A stretch of 64,000 bases of DNA from Macrosoma leucophasiata (taxonomy: Eukaryota; Arthropoda; Insecta; Lepidoptera; Hedylidae). Every line of letters starts with the position of its first letter. The stretch's first letter is position 1. Location: positions 11,019,501 to 11,083,500 of the forward strand of contig JAWQUS010000008.1 in the NCBI GenBank assembly GCA_036365455.1, written 5' to 3'. The translations under genes were made by a program, and so were the position numbers. Below are positions 53,801 to 62,300 of this stretch, in pieces. Below the pieces are notes generated by a model. The model saw nothing but the letters and a program-made list of their open reading frames with translations, did no database searches and had not been told where the DNA came from.

Positions 53801-55140
53801 CAGATGTCGCTATGTAGGCGCTGTCGTCGGGAAACAAGGACAGCATGACGTCCCTCTCTCCCTCTTGCAGATGGTCGCGTAGGGTGGTTTAATCACCAGG
53901 GCGGTAGTTAATATAACGCGGGTTGGGCTACAGCGTCCCGCCACAAAACCGCCACTGCGATCGCCAGTAATGTCGCACAACACTGTTGTAAGCATCTTTA
54001 AGGAAGGCAACAGTTTGTACAACAGTGGACGTTTTAAGCGATGATGGTGACTACATTGTATTTCTTTTTGCAGAATCTGTCCGTTCGCCTGGAGGAAGTT
54101 GAAGCCAACGCTATTGTTGGAGGCAGGCGCATCATCAGCAAACTTGAGGCGCGCCTTAAGGACATGGAGCTGGAAATGGATGAGGAAAAGAGGAGGCACG
54201 CTGAGACCATCAAGATCCTCCGCAAGAAGGAACGCTCACTTAAGGAGGTTATGATCCAGTGTGAGGAGGACCAGAAGAACATCTCTCTCCTCCAAGACTC
54301 CCTCGAAAAATGCTCTCAGAAGGTCAACATTTACAAGAGGCAGTTGACGGAACAGGTAACATGAATAGTATAAACATCAGTGTTTTGTAACTTTTTAAAA
54401 ATTATATCATCTGATACTTGGTATCTATAAGTATTAAAGTCATAAATTATTGAGAAGTGATTAAGTAACATTCATTGGTTATTATCCCCCGTTTCAAATC
54501 TCGCACAAATAATTTGGACTCAACACCAAATACCGATCGGTGTGTCACTATAATGAGTTCAAAGTCTCACATGCCTTTCTAATGTTTAAATAAAATTGTT
54601 GTCAAATAAAATCTTTTAGGTAATTGAATATCTTGCCATTTTTTATTTATGAAAAGAAGGTGGCAAACAAGCATACAGCTCACATTGATGTTAAGTGATG
54701 ACTGCAGCCTATAGACATCTACACGAAAACCAGAGGTCAAAATTCCGATGCGTTGCCACCCCTGTGATAATTATTCCGGGGCCATTAACCACCTAACCGG
54801 AACACGATAGTGCTGAACACTACCATTTGGAGGCAGATAGATTAGGTAATGCGGTGGTGCCTACGTCCTCGAGCTGCGCTGGAACTCTTACTATTTCTAT
54901 TTCTATTACTTACATTAATCTAATACCATGTAATTTCCACAGGAGGGCGTATCCCAGCAGAGCGTAACGCGGGTACGACGATTCCAGCGCGAACTGGAGG
55001 CGGCCGAGGACCGTGCCGACGTCGCCGAGAGCAACCTGTCGCTCATCCGCGCCAAGCACCGCACTTTCGTCACCACCTCCACCGTGCCCGGCTCCCAAGT
55101 CTACCTCGTACAGGAGTCTCGCGCTCTCAGCACGGAGTGA
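41754..55140 (+). CDS. Prm: Paramyosin, long form (16 coding exons)
   Basis: Encodes the core rod protein of invertebrate muscle thick filaments, a parallel coiled-coil dimer around which myosin packs. Sixteen exons joined at GT-AG sites give 876 residues, matching the family length of about 880. Residues 1-30 form a non-helical Ser/Gly/Tyr-rich head ([18 protein letters not shown]). From about residue 31 to 845 the sequence is an uninterrupted heptad-repeat coiled coil rich in E, K, L, R and Q. The last ~30 residues (from [13 protein letters not shown]) are a short non-helical tail. Every intron phase is consistent: introns 4 and 10 are phase 2, intron 8 is phase 1 and the rest are phase 0. 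ATG 41754 follows GCGACA, lies 240 bases after a TATA box, and starts the expected head. Exons are GC-richer than the AT-rich introns, which carry several mobile elements. Identification rests on strong resemblance to insect paramyosin (known family); exon borders are read directly. No frame break is seen. Confidence 0.96.
41940..41996 (+). CDS. Prm: Paramyosin exon 2 (residues 38-56)
   Basis: Acceptor TTTTTCAG|GACAAG and donor AGAGG|GTAAGC. Codes [19 protein letters not shown]. Phase 0 on both sides. Confidence 0.93.
41997..43662 (+). other. Paramyosin intron 2
   Basis: 1,666-base intron. Two GC-rich patches (42000-42120 and 42530-42640) stand out in AT-rich DNA and could be regulatory; fly Prm is known to use upstream and intronic elements. 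A MITE sits at 43465-43607. No exon was found in it. Confidence 0.6.
43465..43607. mobile_element. piggyBac-like MITE in paramyosin intron 2
   Basis: 143 bases with terminal inverted repeats of about 20 bases (CCCCGGCTCCACACGTTGGC at the left; the complement of GCAGCCAACGTGTGGATCCG plus GGG at the right, one mismatch). Left flank is TTAA and right flank TAAA, consistent with a TTAA target whose right copy has mutated. CCC/GGG ends next to TTAA are typical of piggyBac elements. The GTTGGC/CCAACG motif repeats several times inside. It lies 55 bases before exon 3. Confidence 0.65.
43663..43749 (+). CDS. Prm: Paramyosin exon 3 (residues 57-85)
   Basis: Acceptor AATTTCAG|ATCGAA and donor AGTCAG|GTAAAT. 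Codes a coiled-coil segment ending [10 protein letters not shown]. Phase 0 on both sides. Confidence 0.93.
43817..43995 (+). repeat. tRNA-derived SINE (intron 3 of Prm)
   Basis: Positions 43817-43890 fold roughly like a tRNA: acceptor GACTTCG with 3' CGATGTC (one mismatch), D-arm TAGCATAGTGGT, T-arm ACAGG-TTCGTTT-CCTGT. The body after it (TTTCCATTTTTTCTTTAATT…CATGTGTTATTGCGAAA) matches the body of the element at position 65, so this is a SINE and not a working tRNA gene. Boundary at the 3' side is approximate. Confidence 0.65.
44851..45017 (+). CDS. Prm: Paramyosin exon 4 (residues 86-141)
   Basis: Acceptor TTTTTCAG|TTCGAG and donor TCTAG|GTAAGG. Ends phase 2; the Arg codon AG|G is completed by exon 5. 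Contains [20 protein letters not shown], highly conserved in myosin-tail proteins. Confidence 0.93.
45286..45523 (+). CDS. Prm: Paramyosin exon 5 (residues 141-220)
   Basis: Acceptor TCTCCAG|GGTTGAG, donor CTTAAG|GTGTGT. One base finishes the split Arg codon, then 79 codons of coiled coil ending IKEVQDLK. Phase 0 at the 3' side. Confidence 0.93.
45605..45724 (+). CDS. Prm: Paramyosin exon 6 (residues 221-260)
   Basis: Acceptor TTTATAG|GTGAAC, donor CACCAG|GTCAGT. Codes [20 protein letters not shown] and on to EANLHQ. The preceding intron is only 81 bases. Confidence 0.92.
45916..46182 (+). CDS. Prm: Paramyosin exon 7 (residues 261-349)
   Basis: Acceptor CAACAG|GTTGAA, donor AGTGAG|GTGAGT. 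Codes 89 coiled-coil residues, including the [20 protein letters not shown] segment shared with myosin heavy-chain tails. Confidence 0.93.
46848..47094 (+). CDS. Prm: Paramyosin exon 8 (residues 350-432)
   Basis: Acceptor CCACTAG|GTGGAA, donor GGGTG|GTGAGT. 82 codons plus one base; phase 1 end, Asp432 completed by exon 9. Contains [18 protein letters not shown]. Confidence 0.93.
47730..47857 (+). CDS. Prm: Paramyosin exon 9 (residues 432-474)
   Basis: Acceptor ATTTCAG|ATGAAT, donor GAAGCT|GTGAGT. Completes Asp432, then [20 protein letters not shown] and on to AYKEAEA. A decayed partial copy lies 120-200 bases downstream in the intron. Confidence 0.92.
47981..48085 (+). pseudogene. Decayed partial duplicate of paramyosin exon 9
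   Basis: The stretch AACTCACGGAATTGTGTCGC (47981-48000) lines up with AACCTCACGGAGCTGAATCG in exon 9. It continues with CATCTTTACGAGATTGAGCT against CGTCTTCACGAGCTCGAAATCGAGCT. After a gap of about 30 bases, CTGCCGAAGCCGAAGCCGTG matches the exon 9 end and donor, and the following intron bases (TCACAATTC..AATAG / TCACAATTCGAGTAG) also match. The copy has lost the frame by small deletions, so it cannot be a working alternative exon. I infer a local tandem duplication of the exon 9 3' part plus its donor, later decayed. Confidence 0.6.
48813..49094 (+). repeat. R290 full copy in Prm intron 9
   Basis: One of the best preserved sense copies: ACTGGTGGTAGAGCTCCAGT at the head and CACATCCATCACATAAAAGA at the A-rich end. 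It ends about 115 bases before exon 10. Confidence 0.75.
49211..49323 (+). CDS. Prm: Paramyosin exon 10 (residues 475-512)
   Basis: Acceptor AAATTAG|GGTCGC, donor ATCCG|GTAAAT. Phase 2 end; CG joins C of exon 11 to make Arg512. This exon is used only in the long form. The mini-paramyosin exon replaces it and everything upstream. Confidence 0.92.
49352..49500. repeat. Dispersed 'GGCGATCGCAG' repeat in Prm intron 10
   Basis: CTAACGCCCACAGCTGGACA, GGGATATGCCATAATCTGGT and GGCGATCGCAGTCAGGGTAG match the 7214 family. It begins 30 bases after exon 10. Confidence 0.5.
50132..50140 (+). promoter_or_regulatory. Possible TATA box of mini-paramyosin promoter
   Basis: TATATATAA lies 197 bases before the mini-paramyosin ATG, a spacing like that of the long-form promoter. 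Other TATA-like runs occur further up (49919-49928 and near 49958), so the choice is uncertain. The internal promoter is inferred from the exon structure and from the known fly gene. Confidence 0.4.
50337..51232 (+). CDS. Prm: Mini-paramyosin-specific first exon (298 codons + 2 bases)
   Basis: One of the longest open frames in the window, lying wholly in intron 10. Donor AGAAG|GTACAG at 51232/51233. Its phase 2 end equals that of exon 10, so either exon can feed exon 11 without a frameshift; with this exon the split codon becomes AGC (Ser) instead of CGC (Arg). If read through, the frame runs only 11 more codons to a stop at 51264, so a short unspliced form is possible but less likely. The phase match is the strongest evidence. 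Confidence 0.87.
50337..55140 (+). CDS. Prm: Mini-paramyosin (paramyosin short form) from internal first exon
   Basis: An alternative product of the Prm locus. A unique first exon (50337-51232) lies inside intron 10 and splices to exons 11-16, giving 663 residues: 298 unique, one codon completed across the junction (AG+C, Ser299), and 364 shared with the long form. Flies are known to make a short paramyosin from an internal promoter, with its own N-terminus, in adult and tubular muscles; the form I recall is about 640 residues, a similar size. The unique part starts [16 protein letters not shown], is rich in Tyr and Pro, contains a [15 protein letters not shown] stretch near residue 25, and then a very basic segment ([19 protein letters not shown], residues ~125-145) leading into helix-prone sequence. 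ATG 50337 is the first ATG in this frame: the frame is open upstream to 50109 but holds no other ATG. The exon uses weaker, AT-rich codons than the coiled-coil exons. Confidence 0.87.
51314..51503 (+). CDS. Prm: Paramyosin exon 11 (residues 512-575; first shared exon)
   Basis: Acceptor TTTATAG|CAAACA, donor CTACAG|GTAAGA. First exon shared by the long and short forms. Codes [20 protein letters not shown] and on. Confidence 0.92.
51783..51917 (+). CDS. Prm: Paramyosin exon 12 (residues 576-620)
   Basis: Acceptor TTTTCAG|CTCACT, donor GAACAG|GTGATG. 45 codons, [20 protein letters not shown] and on to RGNYEQ. Confidence 0.92.
52245..52439 (+). CDS. Prm: Paramyosin exon 13 (residues 621-685)
   Basis: Acceptor CTATCAG|GCCCTT, donor GTCCAG|GTGTGT. 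65 codons, [20 protein letters not shown] and on to ERFQRVQ. Confidence 0.92.
52470..52640 (-). repeat. Degraded R290 remnant in Prm intron 13
   Basis: TTGACAAACAAGCATGCTGT, TTACATTGATGGTAAGTGAA and TTCTGTGCTGGAAATGACAT keep the family's order. A short tandem duplication (TGAATACCTATAACCATATG / TGAATACCTATAAGCATATG) lies inside. Confidence 0.45.
52845..52940 (+). CDS. Prm: Paramyosin exon 14 (residues 686-717)
   Basis: Acceptor ATCACCAG|ACTGAG, donor GTCAAG|GTATCT. 32 codons, [20 protein letters not shown] and on. The following intron carries a Jockey-type RT fragment. Confidence 0.9.
53106..53893 (-). pseudogene. Jockey-type LINE reverse transcriptase fragment in Prm intron 14
   Basis: Minus-strand frame of 246 codons plus upstream in-frame sequence: [20 protein letters not shown] (catalytic box, normally FADD, here FPDD), [35 protein letters not shown], the thumb-like [20 protein letters not shown] and [30 protein letters not shown]. 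After LELSPW (about 53330) the frame slips, so the true C-terminus continues in another frame. It is 5'-truncated and has a mutated catalytic box. It lies antisense to paramyosin. Confidence 0.75.
54074..54355 (+). CDS. Prm: Paramyosin exon 15 (residues 718-811)
   Basis: Acceptor TTTTGCAG|AATCTG, donor GAACAG|GTAACA. 94 codons. Includes [20 protein letters not shown], conserved at the C-terminal part of paramyosin and myosin rods. Confidence 0.93.
54640..54890 (-). repeat. R290 copy in Prm intron 15
   Basis: Reverse copy from TTTTTTATTTATGAAAAGAA to GAGCTGCGCTGGAACTC, with a deletion between GTTGCCACCCC and TGTGATAATTA. It ends about 50 bases before exon 16. Confidence 0.72.
54943..55140 (+). 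CDS. Prm: Paramyosin exon 16 (residues 812-876, stop)
   Basis: Acceptor TTCCACAG|GAGGGC; stop TGA at 55138. Codes the end of the rod ([20 protein letters not shown]) and the non-helical tail ending ESRALSTE. Confidence 0.93.
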   Translation, partial: EGVSQQSVTRVRRFQRELEAAEDRADVAESNLSLIRAKHRTFVTTSTVPGSQVYLVQESRALSTE

Positions 55141-55421
55141 GTTGAGTCTCACTCATCGCCCCGAAACAACAGCATTTCTCTACCAATCGATAATGGGGCG
55201 CAATTCCGGTCGGGTATAAGCCTAGTCGTTCGTTAAGTGATGTTTGAAAGCGATAGATGGCGCCAGTCGACTCACGCGTCCACTACCGCCATCTATCCCT
55301 GGCTGCGCCCCGGGACGACCCTCTGCGTCGCGGCTCGCCCTAATCGTCGTGTCTCCACACTCAGGCCGAACGCCGACCGCTCGTCCCGAGATCACTTTTT
55401 TATTGTACTACTAAATCAATC

Positions 55422-55427
55422 AATAAA
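55422..55427 (+). terminator. Paramyosin poly(A) signal
   Basis: AATAAA 282 bases after the stop, followed by an AT/T-rich stretch where cleavage would fall near 55440-55460. Later AATAAA copies (for example at 55618) could give longer 3' ends. Confidence 0.65.
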
Positions 55428-56079
55428 GGAACCAAAAACTCATTAAGCTTTTTTCTTTCAATATTTTTCTAATATAAGATTACCAGAGCTACGAGGATAT
55501 GTGGATGTGCCGTAATTCGGTGCGGTAGTTTAAAGTAAAGGAATTATTTTATATTCTTATTTATTAATGGTGCAATGCATTATTATACGTTTGTAACTGT
55601 AATTTGTATTAATTAAAAATAAATGCTATTTATGTTAAACAGTGAAAGAAAAAAAAGCAATAAAAGGTAAAAAGCAGCATGGATTTTTATTTCAATACTA
55701 GCGACCTGCCTCGGCATTGCACGAGTGCCGATGATGTGATTCCAAGTACAGGTAATAATATGTACCTACAGATGCCATTCTGAAACCACTTACCTATAGG
55801 TTTACTGAATTTTTTAGAATATTTTATATACCTACCTACGTCAGAATGTCGGACGGCCGGAGACAAACTTAAAATAACCCTGCTCGAAAAAAAAATTCTT
55901 ATATCGTCGTAACTATTAAAAACAGGACAACTATAAAATATACAGTCCGTATCATCCATATAGTCCGAATCACTTTGTGTAAAGGAGAAGATCTATTTAT
56001 TGACTCAGGTGAGTGATGTAAATAGAGACAATTTGAATTTTGATAAAAATATTACAATAAAATAAATATATATGTATAT

Positions 56080-56225
56080 ATCTTCACGCCAGGTCCCTAA
56101 CGGGGTAGGCAAAGAGTATAGAACGCCAGATATCCTGGTTCTGACAAACCTCTCGTGCCTCGTCTACTTTCATCATTCTCTTCATACATGCACGCCGATT
56201 CCTAAGACTTTTGATCCCACCATCA
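56080..56225 (-). repeat. RTE-like LINE 3' end, reverse copy
   Basis: TCTTCACGCCAGGTCCCTAA … CCTCTCGTGCCTCGTCTACT … CTAAGACTTTTGATCCCACC reads as the inverse of the 19403 element. Confidence 0.55.
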
Positions 56226-57282
56226 GAATCTAAAATAGAACAGAAGCAGTGATGCATGTTTACCTACCTACCTTCTCAGCAGTCAAATTAAAGAGCGGCC
56301 AAATGTCGAGTGATTTGGTGAAGGCGTTTTTGAAGCTGAATGTGTATCAGTTTTTTATAAGTGGAAGAAAGGTGACCATACACTGCCTTAAAATACGCGA
56401 AAGCGGCGCGTCGCGTGAAAAAATCCCTACAAAAGTTGTTTATGTCTTTGAAACAAAGATTTGGAACAAAGCTTTTACCTTTCTGACTATTTACCGACTC
56501 TATGACTAATAAACTACTGACGGTTCTAATGACGCATATATTTGTAAGGTAAATATAATTATCCTACCTATTTCCAATAATGTAAGAAATTTATTGCTCT
56601 TCGTCACACGCAAATTACAACGGTTTTATAGTTAACACGTCTACGTCGCTTTCACGGAAACTTTATTAATAACATGCATATAGCTAATATTATTCTATGT
56701 ACCGCCGCAGTAGTATATTTTATTATTTATCGCTTAAATAAAATAATGCAAGAGTCAGCTTAACAAATTATTTTCAATTGTAATATAATGATAACGTTAA
56801 TTTTAATACAATTAATGAACTGATGACAAATTGATCATAGATCTGATAAACTTAGAATAATATGAAAACAGTAGCAGACACCATATTTGTATTGCCCGTC
56901 TATCTCTCTGTCTTGATCTTGTCTGTTCTAGACAGAGTCATCCTGGAAGTACTCGTATGTATAGTGATGAAAATTATCAAAAAATCTCCAGACTACAATA
57001 CTTAGGAGGTAATTGTTAAAGCCAAGTAATAAAGAGCTATTACCATTTAAAAATATACGACCTAGTTCCCATCGACTACGAAATGTGTCAAGAACTATGT
57101 TTTTTTTTCTATAGCTACTAAAGAAAAAAGTCGAAGCTCATAATCAAATCTAAATTACAAAAAATCTTATTCACAGTTATTAAAGGGAACACGACCTATA
57201 AAAAAAACACTAGAGCATTAGTAAGTACTAAATCATCTACTATCAACAAATAGTAGTTCAGCCCGTGTTCCAGTTAGAATCA

Positions 57283-57500
57283 TTATTTCAGCCGAAAGAT
57301 GTCCTCTGCTGGACCAAAGCCTTTCGAAGTCTCGATAAGGGAGAAATGCCATAATCGCCACGCTTTGCATGCGGATTGGCGATCGCAGTGGTGGTAGTTT
57401 TATCGCAGGACGCTACTGTCCATTGGAATGGTTTGACCGCCATTGTTCGATTGATTGACTGCACTAGTGGAAGAATTTCCTTCCAGTAGAATAAGATTCT
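57283..57500. repeat. Dispersed 'CAGCCGAAAG…GGCGATCGCAG' repeat
   Basis: TTTCAGCCGAAAGATGTCCT, GCATGCGGATTGGCGATCGC and GGTTTGACCGCCATTGTTCG; a good copy of the 7214 family. Confidence 0.55.
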
Positions 57501-58189
57501 TCAAATGGAAGTATTACGCGTTGCAAAATCAGTTTTAGTAGGAAGGAAATTCCACTTAAATTGCAAGCATGTAGGACTAAAATACCTAACTACAATGTTT
57601 ACAGAGATCTTTACATAAGTGGCTGGTCATCCTAAGACCCTAAGAGAGAGATATATAAAATGCTAGAGAAACCAAGCATATAACCATATTTTAGATTTTT
57701 TTTACTTTGAGTGTTTGCCAAGACCCTTTTACAAGAAGGGTCAGCATGAGACTTATTTGAAGGCTGATATATAAATACCTTCTAAAGATAAAAATATAAC
57801 CAAAAATTGAAATTCATATCTTCAATATAGGGTGAAATCCTGTTGATTAGTTTGTATCAGAGCTGGATAGATTGGACACTACTCCTACTATATCCACCAA
57901 TCAGCTAAAAACCATTGCGATATACAAGAAACAAATAAGGCTTCCAAATACAAAAACCGTACTGAGATAGATTCATTCATTTTGGAGGTACAGTACTACA
58001 GACAGGCACATCCACAGGCACGTTGAAAGAATGGTGAAACCACAGACTAATCAGGCTTCCGGTGAAACTTATAACACCCCCCTCTTTTTACGTATTTTAA
58101 GTATATAATGAGGTGAACATAGAAATATTATAACGAAAACCTAATTGATCATAGATCACGATTCAGTTACATAAATAAATATATATGTG

Positions 58190-58350
58190 TCTGCACGCTA
58201 GGTCCCTAACGGGGTAGGCAGACAGTGTAGAGCGCCAAATATCCCGGTCCTGACAAACCTCTCGTGCCTCATCTACCTTCATCATTCTCATCATTCATGC
58301 CCGCCGATTCCTAAGACTTTTGACACCGCACCATCAGACTGAACTCGAGA
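58190..58350 (-). repeat. RTE-like LINE 3' end, reverse copy
   Basis: CTGCACGCTAGGTCCCTAAC … GTCCTGACAAACCTCTCGTG … CTAAGACTTTTGACACCGCA; same family as 56080. Confidence 0.55.
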
Positions 58351-58969
58351 ATAATAATATATTATATTTTTGTCTGCTAAGTTATGAAGGGTTTAGCTAT
58401 TTTTGGTAGCGTTTGAAAGCTATGAAATTAACAACGACCCAAGCATGTCAAATATTTGAAGAAATAGCACAAAATTAATGACGAGTACATTATATTCAAA
58501 ATAAAGTTTAATAAAAAAAAGTATTGTTATAAAGCAACGGTGCCTGTATCTACTGTCTGCGCACTCTATAATCATAAAACTACGTTACATTGCTGTATTA
58601 ATAGCATTAGGAACACAAAAACTTGACATAAATTATGTTTTTATAATTGAAGCGCATCAATCTACAATATTTAATAAGTGTGGATAATTCTTGTTAATTA
58701 AGAATCGAAAATCCATTACTTATTTGTAAATTTCCACTTGTACCTTGTCTACGTAGTTACTTGCCATTTAACCAATTACATAAAATACGAATAACCGTCA
58801 TCTTCTATTATGTATATAATAATAATAAATAATAAATATAAAATGAAACGCTAAATGTGTAGCTATGCGCAAAACTCGTAATTAAAAGTTTTAAGAAAAC
58901 TTAACGCCCATATTATTAGTAAGTCGTCAATTCTAAAAACATGCACCTATATTCCTTCATCCCTACTAA

Positions 58970-59187
58970 AATTATAAGTGCGAAAGTAGCTCTGGCTGTC
59001 TGTCTGTTACCTTTTCACGTCCAAACGACTGAACCAATTTTAATGAAATGGTACAGAGATAAAGTTGACTTTGAGAAATAACATAGGCTAATTTTGTCTC
59101 CTTATATTCTCTCCCACCCCCCTAAAATAGGGGGTGGATATTTATAAAACGACATCGGCGCGGGTGAAGCCGCGGGCATCAGCTAGT
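58970..59187 (+). mobile_element. Helitron-like element, complete ends
   Basis: From TCCCTACTAAAATTATAAGT to CGCGGGCATCAGCTAGT, with the 3' hairpin CGCGGGTGAAGCCGCGGGC just before CTAGT. The 65-codon open frame here is a by-product. Confidence 0.6.
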
Positions 59188-59334
59188 TCCCCCGTTCCCA
59201 TATTTACTACCGCCTACTGTAATGGTTTTACCGCCAACTTTTTGTTAACCGCCAACTTTAGTTTACTGACTGCACTTGCGGAAGGATTCTCCTCCACCAG
59301 TGGGCGGTGGAGTCGTCATATCCCAACGTGACTA

Positions 59335-62300
59335 TGCTGTCAACTTAATAGTATCAACTCTATCACTAAAGTCATTAAAGTGCTAATTATAGCGTATTAT
59401 AATACAAAAATAGGGTACATAATTAAAAAAAAATCCGTGGTCCGATAGTAACATAAAAATGATTAAAGTCGGTGCATTATTCTAGAAGAGGTATGAAAAT
59501 AAAAATTGCAAAATAAAAAAATATATATTTAGTTTAAAAATAATAACAGTATTAGATTCCTTTTACAAATCCCAACAACTTGCACTATGCATACTATTTA
59601 CAAAAACGAAATTTTAAGTTTTTTTGAATTCGTCATTAATTTCGTAGGTACAACACAAGCAGGTACAATTTTGTATGAGCCGTTTGAGATCGTTTCATAA
59701 CTTGCAACTTTCGAATGGTGATATCTCAAAAACTATTAGTTATAGACTAGTGGTTTCAATGACGATATTTACTAACATTTATCATACTTTTTGAAATCAC
59801 AATAAAAAAATATTAGTCAAATACCGTATTATTATTGATAATCGTATTACTTACATTACACTCTAAACATTAGGTACATTTTGTCGAAACATAACTTGCT
59901 ACTCCTATTTCCTCCAAAATATAAGCTATAGAATGAAGTCGTCCCGTGTCCGTCGCGCATGGTGTAACAATAACTCGGTTCGTTCAGGGTGCCCAGTCGC
60001 CGCCCGCCCAGTCGCCGGCCGCCCGCCCTGCGTCGCACGCGCATATCACGCCCACATAACTCATCAGGTCAGCCACTCAATGAATTTTATTAAAATAACA
60101 GATCAATAGAATCATACACATGTTGACATAAAATATGACGTACGCAACATTAAAGACGACACCCTGGCAGTCATTCCATCAGTTTTATTTCCGTACATCA
60201 CCGTCGTCGATGCATGTCGTCCGGGTCGGAGGATGTAGTTAAACAAAACGGTATTTTGTATTTATTCACTTTTGTGATGCTTTCCAAATATTACCAAATA
60301 AAACTCGATTTACATAGCTGTGCGTCGCGTTGTTTTTCCTGAAATTTGTTCTTTTTACGACACACGTTTTTTGTTGGCACATTGTTGACATTAATAGACT
60401 AAGATGAAATAGTTGCTGGTGTTGGATTTATACGAAATTTTTGGATTGCAGTGCATAATAATTTACGCTCCGATATTATATAAGTAGGTATAGTGCGTTG
60501 CAACATGGTACAAGATTAATTTGATTATTCATTGCCTTGTTATCATTAAATATTGTTAATTAAGTTATAATAATAACTAAACTAAAAAGTCTGCACCCTT
60601 TATATTACGGTAAAGGAAAAACAAATAAAATAACTCCAGAAGTCTAAAATTTGTGTTGATACATATCTAATTTCCAAACTAAAAATATCTAATAATTAAT
60701 ACGTTTACGGTCGATTTTCATAAACATCGATTGTCATAAACTGTGAATTTCATAATTCATTGCCTTGTAAAAAAAATACAAATTATGTATGTGTATGTTG
60801 CTGCTGAAAGCGAAATGTGTCAGTGAAAAATTAATTTCATGCAACAAAATGTTTTCAATAGATTGGGATTTTCGAAATTGATAAATAACTATTTTTGAGG
60901 TTAAAATATATTTTGAGGTTGATTGTCTTAAATACCCCGTATTCTATACCTAGAAAATGTCGATGAGCAATGTTATTAAATAATGCCATTCAAAAATATT
61001 ATCGTTTTAGATATAGTATAATTATTAAATGAAAGAACCCAATTAGACGTATTATAAATTTTCTATTACCTTAGTAAATAGGTATTTAACGTTGACGAAC
61101 TTAAAACATCACGTAACTCAATTGAACGAAACATCACCATTTGAAATCCAAGAACCTAGGTGTTGTGTTTAATTACAAATGCATTTATATTGCCTGAAAA
61201 GCGTATAAAATAACTAAGTATCTGTTTTCTGCAACAACACACACATTGCAATTGCGTATTGTAAGAAGCTAAACAGTAAGTTAAGTACCTTTTTCTTTTC
61301 AGTGAAGCTCTTGACCATCATTTTTTAAAGTTTTTAAACTGACTGGATATTTCTATTCTTATTTCCAATGGTCAGTTACTCAATAAAATAAAAATAGTGT
61401 CCCTTTAAATGAATATCCTTGAGTAGTATGGTACATTTGTTGTTTATGGTTATTCATTACCCATGCTTTTGATGTCATGAATCAATGCTCATGCGTTGCC
61501 GTTCCTGAGGTCTCTTATTTTTTAAGACATACTTATGTTATAACTTGGTTTTATTTTAGTGACATTTATATTATATTATTTAGTTTGTTTGTTGACATGT
61601 TTATATGTTATTGTTCACTGTATGAAGGTTAGAGGCAATGAAAGGGCTCATCAACAACAATTATTCAGAGATAAAATCCATTAAATTAATAAATAATAAT
61701 GGTTCTTTATAAAATATTGTTTTATAAAGCTTTGAATGATTATATGTATTGACTTTATAGTATTATCTGGGCGCACGGTAGTAGATAGGGTGAGCCAAGT
61801 GAAGCGAAAAGCACTCACTACTCACACTCACTACATTTTCACTAATCAAAACCCCGATTTCTCCACTGACTCCTTCACTGATATGATCAATAAAAAATCT
61901 TAAGGTATTTTCAGAATTCCTAGAAAGCTGTAGCTGTAATGTGTGTAACTAAATATTATGTAAGCTAATATAACGACAAAAAATCCTAATGCTTTGAAAC
62001 TTTGAACTTTTACCTCCAAACCCCTTAAACAAGGGGATGGATGGAAGTTAATAAAATATTATCTCAAAATTAATCTTATATCTATCTAACTCCTTGTTAT
62101 AAATAATAAAACACATTTTACAGTATATTATGGAAACCGTCTCCACTTTTAAAATTAGTATGTGGAAGTTCACTTGAGTTTTCCCATACAAACTTAACTT
62201 TATGTTACAGATCTAAAAATTATATAAGTACAAAGATTATTTATATTGCAAATAAAAAATAGGTGTGAATACAAGATTAAATAAAATATTTTAAAGCAAC

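Noticed and set aside
55687..55959. 90-codon minus frame downstream of Prm
   Set aside because: No recognisable motif; overlaps a Helitron-like start and AT-rich DNA.
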